DNA from: Xiphydria camelus
Lineage: Eukaryota > Arthropoda > Insecta > Hymenoptera > Xiphydriidae
Reading direction: 5' to 3'
Length of the DNA: 64,000 nt
Assembly: GCA_963678675.1 (NCBI GenBank)
Contig: OY783194.1
Location: forward strand, 29,118,278 to 29,182,277
The position numbers and the translations under genes were made by a program. The notes below the pieces were generated by a model. That model ran no database searches. It saw only the letters and a list, made by a program, of their open reading frames with translations, and had not been told where the DNA came from. Position 1 is the stretch's first letter, and every line of letters starts with the position of its first letter. This document shows, one piece after another, positions 53,432 to 64,000 of the stretch.

Positions 53432-56400
53432 TCAACGAGGATATGCTCAAGGATTATTGAAGCTGCTCTTCAAATGTGTTTTATGTGGTTAGTTGAATCA
53501 TATCATATAACTTCATGGATTATGTATAGTAAGCGATTTAAAAGTACGCGGGTTTGGGACTTTCGAAATCGCCGCTTTTAGTGTACAGTCTGTACAGCGC
53601 TTTTTTTACTCATAATAGAATTCATGAAAGATTCTCGTATTAACTTATGACGTTGCCTTGAATTTTCAGTATTCTAAACCGGCTTATATACATTACGAAG
53701 GTTTTTACTGATAGCTCAGTTCATGAAATGGAGGATTCGCAATTTCACTATTTTCTTCTTCTTGGGGACTGGTTGTGTAAACGGAATCGTGGCAACTTGG
53801 TGAACATCGCGCGTATAGTTTATTAGAATTACAATATCATATCATTGTTATGTTCGTACCAGTCGACAGGGAAAATACATTTCTATGTTTACTATATTAC
53901 ATATTACAGTAGTTTGGCACTCGGATTGGTGTAAAAAAGCCTTATAACTGTTCGTTTCTAGCGTACTGGTTAATTAAGAAATAAGTTTGAGTAAAAAATT
54001 ATAAATAATAGCTATCAATACATGTGCTATAGATCCATGTATTTCGTTTTCACATATAGACGTATATATCATCGTTATTTTACCATCCACAACATTACTT
54101 ATGAGGTGTCTCTCATGTTTATATAATTCTAAATTAATAATAAAGACCCTCCCATAAAAAAGATTCTGCGAAAAAGTTTGATTTTTATGAATTTATTATT
54201 AATCTTCGAACGTTGCCGTATATTACCAGAAACCCTTGGAATAACTTTTTAAAAACCGGCGGTATATTTAATCTCGTTTTAATAATAAATTCGTAGCTAC
54301 CAAACTTTTCTAAGTAATATTTTCCCTCGAGACATGCGTTTCTCTCTCTGCTCACTCTCTTTGAGATTATACATATGTATATAATATATAATTACCTAAA
54401 TAAAACGTAACATCTCCCTTCAAAACCAACACGGGCACGGTGTATTCTTCAGTCAACATTAATTATAAATTCATTAAGCTATAATACTGAAACACGTACA
54501 ACAACTTTTGACTTACATTATATTTTCTATACATGAATTTGCAGTCTATAATCAGGTTACGCATACATGGACATGTATATACCTGCCAGTATTTCTTATT
54601 CGAGTATTCGAGTTGCGATGCAATGTTTTCATTTCTGAATTATACGCAATTAGGACCATTTTAGTTGCGAGCTACGATTTACCGTCAAAATCAACACTTG
54701 GAGCGTGTTTTTGGCATGGGAAAATAACATTTTTGTGACCTTGAATATATTTTTTGTAACGTTCAAATGCTCAATGCTGTAAGAGTTCAATGAACTTATC
54801 TTTGGCGCAAATATATTAACCAGTAAAGTGATGAAGTTTGCTTATTTATTGAATTTTGATACAGAATTACGAATAGACATGTTGATCGTCATTTTACGAA
54901 GATATAAATATCTATATGGCTTTATCCGACGCACGTGTTGATATATGAACTTTCAGTTATTTTTTAAATATACCTAGCTACAATTCTATCTCGTCCAAGC
55001 CAAATATATAAGTACTAAATCACTGCATGGAATAATCGATTAAAGAAAAGAAATTATTTTTCCACAAAAAATTATTTTTCTACAAAAAATTATCAATAGC
55101 TTGGTGTGGCATTGAAATTTTTTGAATAAACTGATTTTCCGAATCAGTCTGAAAAAATACATCATATAGGGTGATCGAGAGTTCAATCTAGAGATTTCAA
55201 TATATTTTTCATGCCATTCAAGTATACGCACCATTTTATATCTCGTTAGAATGAACGAAATTTTCAACAAATTCTATTTATGCCGACACGTGCATCGTTC
55301 AATCGAGTTATTTATCAATTCATCGATTCAATAAAAATATTATTTGAGTCAGCTAGAGAAGAATCGACATTTGGTTGATTTTTTGTATCAGTATTGCTAT
55401 CCACTCGTTAATGCATTTACGCCTTTACTGACATTTTGATAGTATTTCATGTGATTTCCCTTTATTTATAACTTTCAAAAGATATATACGTATGTAGATG
55501 GAATTGATTTTACAAATACATCGAGTTAGGTTTACTTAATGATAGTGTGATTTAATTTAACTACAGCAGTACAGTGTTTTGCATATTGATCTTATTTTGC
55601 TCGCATCTGTAATTCAGAGTGTAGGTGCAATCGGAAACAGTGATTAACTATGACATACATTGTATATATTTCGAGTCCAAATTCTGTATAGTTGTACATA
55701 TCGTAGTCTTTCGTCAAAGTGTAAAAATATATAAATCTAAAAAGTGCTAGATGCCAGATGTCCGTTCGCGATGTTTTCAGGGTCAGTATGTATAGCTGTC
55801 GACGCACGACAAGAATTGATCGATTCGCGTACAAAGATATGTACGAAAGTTGATAGTCTTAAACGTCGTTGAACGTAGGAAAGTATTCCAAAAATAGAAA
55901 CAAATCGAGTGACGTGTCCCTATTGGATGGAAATTCCTTTGATTCCAATCAATAACTTTTCAATATGGTCTTTAATAAATACTTTACTTGATTGAACTAA
56001 ATATCATTATTTCATTAATCCATCTTTGGTTTAACACACGCGTCATCACGCGTGATGTTTTTTCCCGATGACATCAGCATCCCTTTTAAGTCTCTCTTCC
56101 TAAACAACCACTTAGGTTCAATGCCGCCTGATTCTTCCCGCACAAAAATCATTGCGAAAACTCACCACAATCGGCACCGTCCCCTACATTTACACTCCAA
56201 TCAGACTATCGAAATATTCGTCGGGTCACTATAGGGTTGATTATAATGTAAAACTGTATAGGAACACGAGAGTCAGGAATCCAGAAGTATCGTCGTGGAA
56301 ACCAATTTCCGTCGGATACAGCGCGATGCTAATTCGATGCAACGTCCCTCTCGCGCATGTAGTCCATAGCTCGTTGCAATATTTATCGCATCCTCGCGCA

Positions 56401-56566
56401 CAGATCCACACGCGTCGACACTCAGAACCGTAGGTATGCGAAGGCTTTGCGTCACGACACCGCACCAGGAGAGTCCACGGTGACGATTGAAGTCTTCGCT
56501 TAGAACCGTTATTAGATCAATTCGAATCTAGAACTTGTTCTGGTTGTCGCGCGCACGGATCCTGTG
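53432..56566. other. AT-rich intergenic stretch
   Basis: No convincing gene. At 55,150-55,190 a fragment GAAAAAATACATCATATAGGGTGATCGAGAGTTCAATC resembles the palindrome segment of the stum intron at 20,465-20,510. 55,900-56,566 would contain the 3' UTR of kon on the minus strand. Confidence 0.45.
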
Positions 56567-58531
56567 CTAGACCCAATACTGATTCCTCCTGAGTAAGGGG
56601 TTCGTTCTTTGCGTCGTGGCCGATGGACAGGGTAAATCCGACGTGTCGAAGCTGCTCCACTCGTCTCCATCCGCCACCCCGTAGGGATATCTCGCGGAGA
56701 CGTCGACCTCCGATCCCGCGATACTTTCCAAAGGATTCAGCGGTATCACCTTGCACTGTGGAAGCGTGGATGGCATAGTGGGCAGGACTGGAAGGGGTGT
56801 GCTGGCGGCTATGCTGTTTTGATCATTGGCGAAGCGTTTGAGGTGTGGCGTCGTTGGCATGAGATGGTCGGGTGGTCTGGGCAGAGGCATCACGCCGACA
56901 GCGGGCGTCGTTTCCGGTTTGTCCTGTTCGGAGTGTTTGTATCTGTTGTGTCTGCACCTTATAGTTACTATTACAACGACACCCAAGAGGAAAACACCTA
57001 GGAGCATTCCTAGGATCAACAAGTAGTCGTTGCTCATATTAGGTGCGATGGCCATTTCACCCTCATGACCTACCGGGTCCATGGGACCTCCCAGTGTTAT
57101 ATTGTAGTCGTCCGTATCAAGTTTCACTCGAAAGTCGAACTCCCCTTCGGCCGGCTGAAAGATGGAGGCTGCTAGAATGAAGGTGAAACTGTCCGCGGTC
57201 CCCTCCACGTCCAAGGTCGGCACTTTCTTGCAGACTATGTAGATCACACCGGAAACGATCTCTTGATGCGAGAACCTACTCACTTCGCGCTCTCGAACGC
57301 CTCGCTTCTCTCCTGAACTCCTTATGATTCGCTTGAGTTTGGCAAACTTTGGCTTCTTTGTTATCGTGTAGAGGGGATTGCTGCTCGTCAATTTAGCCAA
57401 GGGAGTCGCGTCCATATACTGCAGGGATACTCGGTTCTTCTCACCGGTTATCGCCGTCATCGACTTCATGATCATGAGCGGTATCACCTTTATCTCGATG
57501 TTTATATGTTTCACTTCGAAGGTGCCCAAGTAAGCCGACAATTCCAAGCTGTCGTTGGACACGGTCATGTCGGTCTGCATAAACATGACACTCTTCGACA
57601 TCAGGTCCGTCTGCTTGAAATTCGCCGCTGCGGCATCCCTCACGTATAACACTCCGTACTTCGGGGGCCTCACCACTTCGTAAGTGACGAGGTCTTGCCT
57701 CGCGTTAGTGTCCAGCTTGATGTTCTCTTCCGAGAATAGGGCCACGTTCGATCCTTGCTGCAGATGGATCGGGTTTGTTACATCGACGTTCAGTCGAATG
57801 GGCAAAACGTGAACATTGAAAACTGTGTAGGCCGGATTGAATCGTCCATCCGAGACTCTGAAGTAAAACGAGGCCGCTTGTAGCGGTCCGATGTGCTCGT
57901 ACACCAGTCGGTTTGAATCTACGTCGAGTTGGGTGAACTTGTTAACCTGATGCACGTCCGAGGTGTTTTGCTCTGCCGGAAGTAGAAGCAGTCGACCATA
58001 AGTTGGACCGGATATAACGTCGTATACCAATTCCTCGGGTCCCGTGTCAGGATCGGTGGTCAGTAGATTCTCCCTGGTTATCGTCTGATTTTGATTTTGG
58101 ACGACCGTAATGTAAGGCGAGTTGGTGACCAGCTTAAAGGGTTCGTCGTTTACCGGGGTTACGACGACGGGGACACTTGTATTGCATAGAAGTATGTGGC
58201 CTGGGGTCAGATAGAGGGAGAAGAAAATATGGTCTTCGAGGGTGTCCGAGTGATCGTGGTAATAAGCGACCTTTCCACCCTCGATTTGAGTCTGAGGAAA
58301 GGTCGTGACGTTCAGGTCTGGTAGTAGCATCACGTGACCGTGACTCGGTTGACCCGCCAATCTGGAGAACACGGCTGGATTCTCGATTCCGGCTTTAGTT
58401 TGAAGGAACTTCACGATGCCCGTGATGTTCATGATGACTGGCGCGGATCCTCCTTCCTGTACTCTAACGGTTTTCACGGAGATGTACCGATTCAAACCGC
58501 CACTCGATACAGAGATGTCGATGTTGAAAAC
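56567..58531 (-). CDS. kon: kon last exon: last CSPG repeats, transmembrane helix, tail
   Basis: Acceptor TTTCCTTCAG, 654 codons in phase 0. Starts VFNIDISVSSGGLNRYISVK. CSPG repeats end near YNITLGGPMDPVGHEGEMAI, then comes the transmembrane helix. The ~115-residue cytoplasmic tail contains the short acidic motif DGDEWSSFDTSDLPC and ends RRNQYWV. Confidence 0.95.
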   Translation of the reverse strand, partial: VFNIDISVSSGGLNRYISVKTVRVQEGGSAPVIMNITGIVKFLQTKAGIENPAVFSRLAGQPSHGHVMLLPDLNVTTFPQTQIEGGKVAYYHDHSDTLEDHIFFSLYLTPGHILLCNTSVPVVVTPVNDEPFKLVTNSPYITVVQNQNQTITRENLLTTDPDTGPEELVYDVISGPTYGRLLLLPAEQNTSDVHQVNKFTQLDVDSNRLVYEHIGPLQAASFYFRVSDGRFNPAYTVFNVHVLPIRLNVDVTNPIHLQQGSNVALFSEENIKLDTNARQDLVTYEVVRPPKYGVLYVRDAAAANFKQTDLMSKSVMFMQTDMTVSNDSLELSAYLGTFEVKHINIEIKVIPLMIMKSMTAITGEKNRVSLQYMDATPLAKLTSSNPLYTITKKPKFAKLKRIIRSSGEKRGVREREVSRFSHQEIVSGVIYIVCKKVPTLDVEGTADSFTFILAASIFQPAEGEFDFRVKLDTDDYNITLGGPMDPVGHEGEMAIAPNMSNDYLLILGMLLGVFLLGVVVIVTIRCRHNRYKHSEQDKPETTPAVGVMPLPRPPDHLMPTTPHLKRFANDQNSIAASTPLPVLPTMPSTLPQCKVIPLNPLESIAGSEVDVSARYPYGVADGDEWSSFDTSDLPCPSATTQRTNPLLRRNQYWV

Positions 58532-61500
58532 CTGAAGGAAATGGAAAAACTTGAAGTCATTAAATGATACATTCGCAGTTTTCCGCTAAACTTGCCTCTT
58601 AAAAGTTAAATAAATTTTCGCGCTTCGAAAATTTAGTTACGATATATTCGGATTCCTACCTGATTGATTAAAGGTCTCGTAAAGTGAGTTTCGACATCGA
58701 ACACGAAGGAGTCATTGGCCCTCAGGTCCATAAATTGTTTAGTGTGCTCATATATAACTTTACTGGCGTTGATATCTCTTTGAGTAAAGCGATTTACTTC
58801 GAGCCAAATACCCTCATTGGTCTCCATAATGATCTTTCCCAGATGTGGTCCATTGTGCACGGTGTACTTGATTTCTCTCTGCTCGTCCGGGCTGATCGAT
58901 AGAAGCAGATCATTGGAAATCGGTTTCCTGGTCAGCGGAAAGACGTTCAATATGTTGTTGTTGTGAACGGACAGGCTCACGGCCTTCGTCGCGACGGAGA
59001 TCGTATAGTTGCTCGTTTTGTGTACTCCGTCATAGAGGAAGAAAGAAAACTCGGCGTCGCTTCCATCTGTTACAATTGAAAACACGTAACCACGAATTTA
59101 TTAACGTGCTAAGCATATACAGAATCTGGAGGACAACCTAAGAAACATCCAACTAGAAGTATACTAACTCATGTGAGTAAAGACGACCATCCCATCGTTG
59201 ATCTGCTGTTGACTGAAGCAGTAGACTTGAACGTTCGAACGGTTCTTCAAAGAAAAAAACCCGTTCCTCACGTTCGTCACATTAATCATCAATTCGTTCG
59301 CCGTCGTATCGTTATCGATAACTCCCAGGTTCCTCGAAGTGAGCGTCATAACACCGCCTCGCCAAACGCTCATGTTGGTCTTGTTTACCAAAACCGGTAT
59401 CTCGTCGTTAACAGGCTCGACTGAAATCGACACTTCGAATGGCTCGCTGGCTTTGTCACCGGCAATGACGAGCATCCTAAATGAATCACTGGATGACTCA
59501 TCGCCGTCATGCTTATATGACACAACCCCCGCGTTCAGGTGTTTAAGCGAAAACTTCTTCACCAGAGAATTCTTAGTGGAGTCCACGATGGTGCCGTGCT
59601 TCGGTTTCTCGATCACTCGATAGTCCGTTACTTTCCCGATGTAATAGCTGGTCAACACGGGAAATTGGGACTCGGTTAGAACTACGCTCTTACCCTCGAC
59701 CACGTTGATATTGTTGCCAGCGACGTAAAGCTTGTCCGGAACCACTACGAAATGAACGAGCAGACCGTGCATCCAGGTGATGCCATTGGTGATGTCGAAT
59801 TTAAAAGAATCGCGGGTTTGATTCGTCACGGAATGAACGTAGTGCACTCTTCCCTCATTGATCAGACTCTGCTCGAAGTGCTTGACGAGATTCCCGCTGT
59901 AATCTTCTCTGATCTCATCGCTCTGATCGTCCTGCGATTGCAGCTCTAGATAACCGAATTCCGGCCACTCTGTGATGAGGTACGTGATCTCTGAAGCGGG
60001 AATTTTGGGATGCATCACCTCCAGGTTCTTCCTACTGAGTAGAACGCTTGTTGACTCCTCTACCAGTACAGTTTCGTTATTCTGAATGATCAATGGCTCC
60101 CAGTAACTCTCCGGGTAAACTTTGATCGTCAGGAGTCCTTCCGTCTCAGCCGTTCCCGTTATCACTTTGAATTTGAAATCATCCTTCGTTAGAGATCCTC
60201 CCAGATGCTTATAGGCTATCGCTTGGCGCGTGAGATCTTCATGATTGAAGGCGGTAGCTTCCCTCCCGTGTTTCAGGAGGACACCGTGCTTCGGCTTGTC
60301 CATCACGGTGTACTTGACGTCCTTGTCATTAGCATTGACGTTCGTTTCGAGGACTATATCGTTCAGTGTCAGCGTCACGGACTTGTTGAACTGGACCACG
60401 GTGCCATTGCTCGACAGAAGGTGAATGTACGGGGGACTGGCTTGAATTTCCAGTTCTCCGGGAACGTAGAAGTTACCGTCGGTGACGACGAAGCCGAACT
60501 TGCCGTGGTCCTTGCCGCGATGCCGGAAGAGAATTTGCTCGTCGTTGATGTCCTGCTGAGTGAACTCGAGGAGCTGCGACGTGGGATTCGCGACCCTGTA
60601 GATGTCGCCGTTGAGTACCTGCTTCTTGATGAAAGTCAGATCCTTCGGTTTGGTGTCGATATCGGCATCGATATACGCAAGATCCTTGCCGGTGATGATT
60701 TTTTCGCCATTGATAACCACGTGAAACACCCTGTCGTCCGCGCGTACCGGCGGATTGTCGTTCTTCATGGCAACTTCCACGCGGAAGAGGCCGACGTACA
60801 TGAAATCCGTCGAGTCCGTAGACACAGCCAGGAACCGGAAGGAATCTTCCGTCGTCTCCGAATTATCGTGAACGTAGTAAACCAGCTCACTGGCCAATTC
60901 CTCGGAGGTGAAGTAAGTGGCGTTGGATCGCACGTTGACGTTCGAGTCATTTGCTACCGTCAGCCAGCCGTGAGACGGTTCCTGCGTCAGATTGTACAGC
61001 AGCGAAGTGACACCGTAATCCCTCAAATTGAGGTGAGAATTTTTTAGTGCTATTCTGGAACCCTCTTCGACCCTCAACGTTTCCACGGCTTCGAGGCTCT
61101 TCGAGTTCTTTCCCACGTAGTACCTCAGGGGCAGATTCGACGTTATTTCCGCGCACTGTGGTGCTTTCACCTTGAAAACTAGCTCATCGTCGATCGTGGA
61201 ATAAGCTCTGCGATACAAACGATACTTCAATCTCCCGGAATCCACGTGTTCTTGTGTGAAGGTGTCACCAGTCGTCAATTTTCCTCCGTCCAACGTGATC
61301 TCGCCGTAGCTGGGCGAACGAAGGATCGCGTAGACGATTCTGTTCGACGCGGTGACGAGCGGATTGGTTCTGTACTTCAGGATCTGAGAGTTCACGATCG
61401 TCTCGGCGGAGTCGGTGAAGTTGACCGGCACCCTCTTCGCCTCCTTCAGCTCCAGATCGATGAAAGTGATCCTGAAGTCGAAAGTTTGCTGGGTCCTGAC

Positions 61501-62872
61501 CTCCCTCACGCTCGCTTGGAATTTGAACTCATCATAAGCGGGACTGCCGACGTTGTGAAGGTATCTGACGGCGTTTAGCTCGACGTCTCGGCTGGTGAAG
61601 TGTTCCACGTTGTCCCAATAACCGGCGATGTCTTTCAGCTTCTGTAGGGCTCCGTGCTGGGGTGGAGTCACTACGTCGTATCGTATTTCGATACTGGTGT
61701 CGTCGGAATTCGTCGCGAAGGACAAGTTTGCCGGTGTCAAGTAGGAGAACGAACGGTGAACCACGACCAGGCCGGTGTTGTGCAGTAGTTTGATTTGCAG
61801 GGGATAAGCCGACACTCTCAAGTACGCGGGTGGACTGCTTTCGATGCCGTCGCTTACTTGAAGGCCCAGCATCGCGTTCGATTTAGCTGAAAGGAAGAAG
61901 TGTACGAGTTTTATGCACTGAAAAAAATTATTATGATTAGACAGCAGTAAGTTTTTAGCTAGCTATTTTTTACTATGATCAAAATAAATATCCCTATTTT
62001 GACTATTCGGTTAATTGTCTCTCGAATCAAAGATCATTGGGTTAGAGATACAATTATAGTTAGCAGAATACTGTCAATGTAGAAATGCTTTCTGTTATTT
62101 ACACAATAGGTGAATGACTATTCTAGAAAGATCGACGTATTTCTTGTTAAAGAATATATAAGTACCTATGCTATTGCAAGTTAGTAATTTACTATAATAT
62201 TATAACAATACTGTATAGGTAATACGATGAAAAAGTATATGCCTACGTTGGACAGGCTATACCTCTGTACAGCTAAAAGAGTACATGGAAAGCAAACCAG
62301 CAATTTTCACTGCTTTATCCAGCAGCGCAGAGACTCGAGCTCATTTTCAAAAATTTGTATAGAGGAAACTGTTCTATGTACTGTTTACAACAGTAAACAA
62401 CAATATCTCCTCTCTATCAATTCTTGAGAATGAGTTCGAGTCTCAGCGCTACAGGATGAAGCGGTAAAAATTGCTGGTTTTTTTTCCCGTGTAGGTATTC
62501 GTATAGCTGACCCAGCTATGTGGATACGTACTCCATCTTTGAGCTCTGTCAAGGATGTTCTTCAAAATCAAACTTCTCGCGAGAATTGCCCGGAATAATT
62601 CATTGAAATGAATCCCAATTAATGCATTTTGTTACGATTTACTTTAATTAGAAATCGACTGAGAAATTACCATTTCCTTTGTGCACGTAAGCGATCAATC
62701 CTTGCAGCAATTCGGCTTGCGTGAAAGTGTCGACAGCTCGTGACGGATAGGTCAGTCTCTCGATGTGACCCGCGTCTGTGTCCCCGCGGAGGACCGTGTA
62801 AACGAGAGTTTCCGAAGGTGTGTCGGCGTCCACCGCCCAGACAAGTTCCTTGCTCAGCACCTTCCTGGTTCC
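56567..62872 (-). CDS. kon: kon-tiki/perdido (CSPG4/NG2), 3' part of gene
   Basis: Join on minus: 62671..62872, 59169..61886, 58660..59066, 56567..58531; about 1,760 residues, all junctions in phase. It is a large single-pass cell-surface proteoglycan core protein; Drosophila kon directs muscle-tendon attachment and acts in glia. What is visible: a tandem series of CSPG repeats, each with a VxEG/E-type start, a D(A)DxxxxELxYxVxxxPxxG segment and an FTQxDIxxxxVxYxHxxxxxxxDxFxFxV end; a transmembrane helix YLLILGMLLGVFLLGVVVIV followed by basic RCRHNRYKH; a Pro-rich cytoplasmic tail; and the C-terminal PDZ ligand QYWV, identical to that of vertebrate NG2. The N-terminal laminin-G domains and start codon lie beyond 64,000. 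Confidence 0.94.
58660..59066 (-). CDS. kon: kon exon, CSPG repeat
   Basis: Acceptor TTGTAACAG, donor CAG|GTAGGA. Encodes GSDAEFSFFLYDGVHKTSNY and one CSPG repeat (KYTVHNGPHLGKIIMETNEG; NRFTQRDINASKVIYEHTKQ). Intron lengths on either side are only 102 and 128 bases. Confidence 0.93.
59169..61886 (-). CDS. kon: kon large exon, about seven CSPG repeats
   Basis: Acceptor TTCCTTTCAG, donor A|GTTAGT (a weak but usable donor that fits the phase). About 905 codons. Repeat landmarks: RYDVVTPPQHGALQKLKD, VYAILRSPSYGEITLDGG, LYNLTQEPSHGWLTV, KYTVMDKPKHGVLLKHGR, TYLITEWPEFGYLELQSQ, YRVIEKPKHGTIVDSTK. It ends in a partial repeat completed by the next exon. Confidence 0.95.
62293..62480. repeat. Foldback element in a kon intron
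   Basis: AAACCAGCAATTTTCACTGCTTTATCC..GAGACTCGAGCTCATTTTCAA at the left is the inverted image of TTGAGAATGAGTTCGAGTCTC..GATGAAGCGGTAAAAATTGCTGGTTT at the right. Arms are about 60 bases. It lies between the exons at 61,886 and 62,671 and is therefore transcribed with kon. Confidence 0.75.
62671..62872 (-). CDS. kon: kon exon, upstream CSPG repeat
   Basis: Acceptor GATCATTCAG, donor AATG|GTAATT. Encodes GTRKVLSKELVWAVDADTPS and ETLVYTVLRGDTDAGHIERL, then FTQAELLQGLIAYVHKGN, a CSPG repeat joined in frame to the large exon. Confidence 0.9.
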
Positions 62873-63126
62873 CTGAATGATCGCGAGACAGCGAGTTTTC
62901 AGTTCTGTCTCTTTTTATTTTCCGCGAGTTATAAATAACCCGTTGGATCACGGCGGGGAGGAGATGGAAAGAGTCTGGAGGGAAATAAAAGGGAAAAAGG
63001 GGTAAATAGATGGGCGGGTGAAAAGTAACGCCGAGGGCTTCCCATAAATTAACTGCGAAGCAAGGGCTTCGACAATGGCAGCTCGAGTGGAATTGGCGCG
63101 TGATTCGTGTATTTTGGAATTTACCA

Positions 63127-63366
63127 CACTGAGAAAAATAACCTGGTCAATCAAACCAAAATTTTGAGGACCATAACCAAACCGTTTCATCAAATATGGA
63201 TCCTCCATCTCTTTGGTTAGATTAACTAGACGTGTAATTGGAATAACTAAACATGTACCTAGAATAACTAGATATTTGATTAAACTTACTAGTATTTTGG
63301 GTAGAATAACTAAACTCGTTTAATCAGTTGGGTTTTGTCATTTTAACCAAGTTTTTTTTTCTCAGT
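63127..63366. repeat. MITE family E, copy 3 (inverted)
   Basis: Termini CTGAGAAAAATAACC and AACCAAGTTTTTTTTTCTCAG. The interior GGATCCTCCATCTCTTTGGTTAGATTAACTAGACGTG is the reverse complement of the matching block in 23,795-24,010. It is in the presumed kon intron. Confidence 0.65.
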
Positions 63367-63379
63367 CCAGCCTAATAAA

Positions 63380-63530
63380 GCCTAGTTCAGACACGGCAAG
63401 TAATTTAGTCGAGTAGCGAGTAATTTAGTAATTTAGTGCGTGCGGACAGTAAAAAATTAGTAGAGTAGTTTAGTGTAGTAGGTCAGTCACTCGTTACTCG
63501 ACTAAACTACTAGCCGTGTCTGAACTAGGC
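63380..63530. repeat. Short palindromic element with perfect 18-bp ends
   Basis: GCCTAGTTCAGACACGGC at 63,380 is exactly complementary to the end at 63,530. Inner AGTAATTTAGTCGAGTA.. and ..TACTCGACTAAACTAC also pair. The interior is made of short GTAATTTAGT-type steps. Confidence 0.8.
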
Positions 63531-64000
63531 ATAACATTTTGAGGACGAGAGATAGCACAGGCCTGCGAAATTAAAGTTTTTGAAAAATACAAGACAACTT
63601 TTCGTTGGGTTTTATGTTATTTGGTGTGCTGATTTCTAAAATGACCTCCATTCTTTCCATCACGTTAGGATTTTTTATAAAATCGATATCGCTATTTTTG
63701 CTAGAATCCTATTTGAAAATTAATTATCTCGAACAATTTTGCGTACTATCTGGCAACAGTGGTTTTTATGTATTGAAATATGTATATGTAAAATAATCGA
63801 TTCTTGGTGAGGCAAATTAATTTTTCAGCAATCGATTATTTTGTATAGGTTTAAATGGATAAAAACCACTGTTACCATATTTCAGGAGCCGCCTCTGGTC
63901 GAGAGGAAAACCGAACGTTCCCTTGGGTTCAAACTTAAATACATCAACTTATGGTGTAGTTTCTAGAGAAAAATCACCAACATACTATTTTAATTTGTTT
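63531..64000. other. Presumed kon intron, nothing recognised
   Basis: No exon or repeat that I can support. An AATCGATTATTTTrTA-type short palindrome is near 63,790-63,845. Confidence 0.4.

Noticed and set aside
60205..61047. 280-codon plus-strand open frame
   Set aside because: It is antisense to the large kon exon, whose CSPG repeats are unmistakable; composition follows the complementary codons.

Overview
This is a nuclear genome window from an insect, most likely a hymenopteran and probably an ant. The genes have short introns with GT..AG boundaries, the flanks are CpG-rich, and there are many small foldback (MITE-like) elements. The recognisable proteins are insect orthologues of Drosophila genes. 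The species call is an inference. I used no database; exons were joined by eye from splice consensus, codon phase and family resemblance.

Layout. (1) 5,498-9,530, plus strand: the last five coding exons of an hnRNP L / smooth (sm) gene, carrying RRM3 and RRM4. Positions 1-5,497 look like its upstream intron. (2) 9,531-19,297: a long convergent 3' region with GC-rich sequence, (AG)n tracts and nested palindromes. (3) 19,298-about 35,250, minus strand: a stum (stumble, mechanosensory transduction mediator; SPEC3 family) gene. I rebuilt at least eight coding exons, phase-compatible except for one frame break, plus a probable TATA promoter and 5' exon near 35.25 kb. Introns are full of repeats. 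(4) 36-39 kb: gene-poor repeats. (5) 39.2-42.6 kb, plus strand: a duplicated promoter-like block with TATCGATA (DRE-type) motifs, followed by two small coding exons of a gene I do not recognise. (6) 45,191-about 48,560, minus strand: a TJAP1/Pilt-like coiled-coil gene. (7) 49,637-51,810, minus strand: a 5'-truncated, frameshifted LINE reverse transcriptase sitting exactly between two (TAG)n microsatellites. (8) 53,222-53,431, plus strand: a small secreted six-cysteine defensin-like peptide. (9) 56,567-62,872, minus strand: the 3' part of kon-tiki/perdido (CSPG4/NG2), with CSPG repeats, a transmembrane helix and a C-terminal QYWV PDZ ligand; its 5' end lies beyond the window.

The genes do not form one pathway. 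smooth is an RNA-binding splicing/RNA-metabolism factor, stum is a neuronal membrane protein of mechanosensors, the TJAP1-like protein is probably a junction/Golgi/vesicle-associated coiled-coil protein, and kon is a muscle/glia surface proteoglycan. The least ordinary items are the defensin-like peptide, the microsatellite-bracketed LINE, the frame break in a stum exon, the Cys-rich stum exons, the duplicated DRE-type promoter, and at least eight foldback families, several with multiple copies here.
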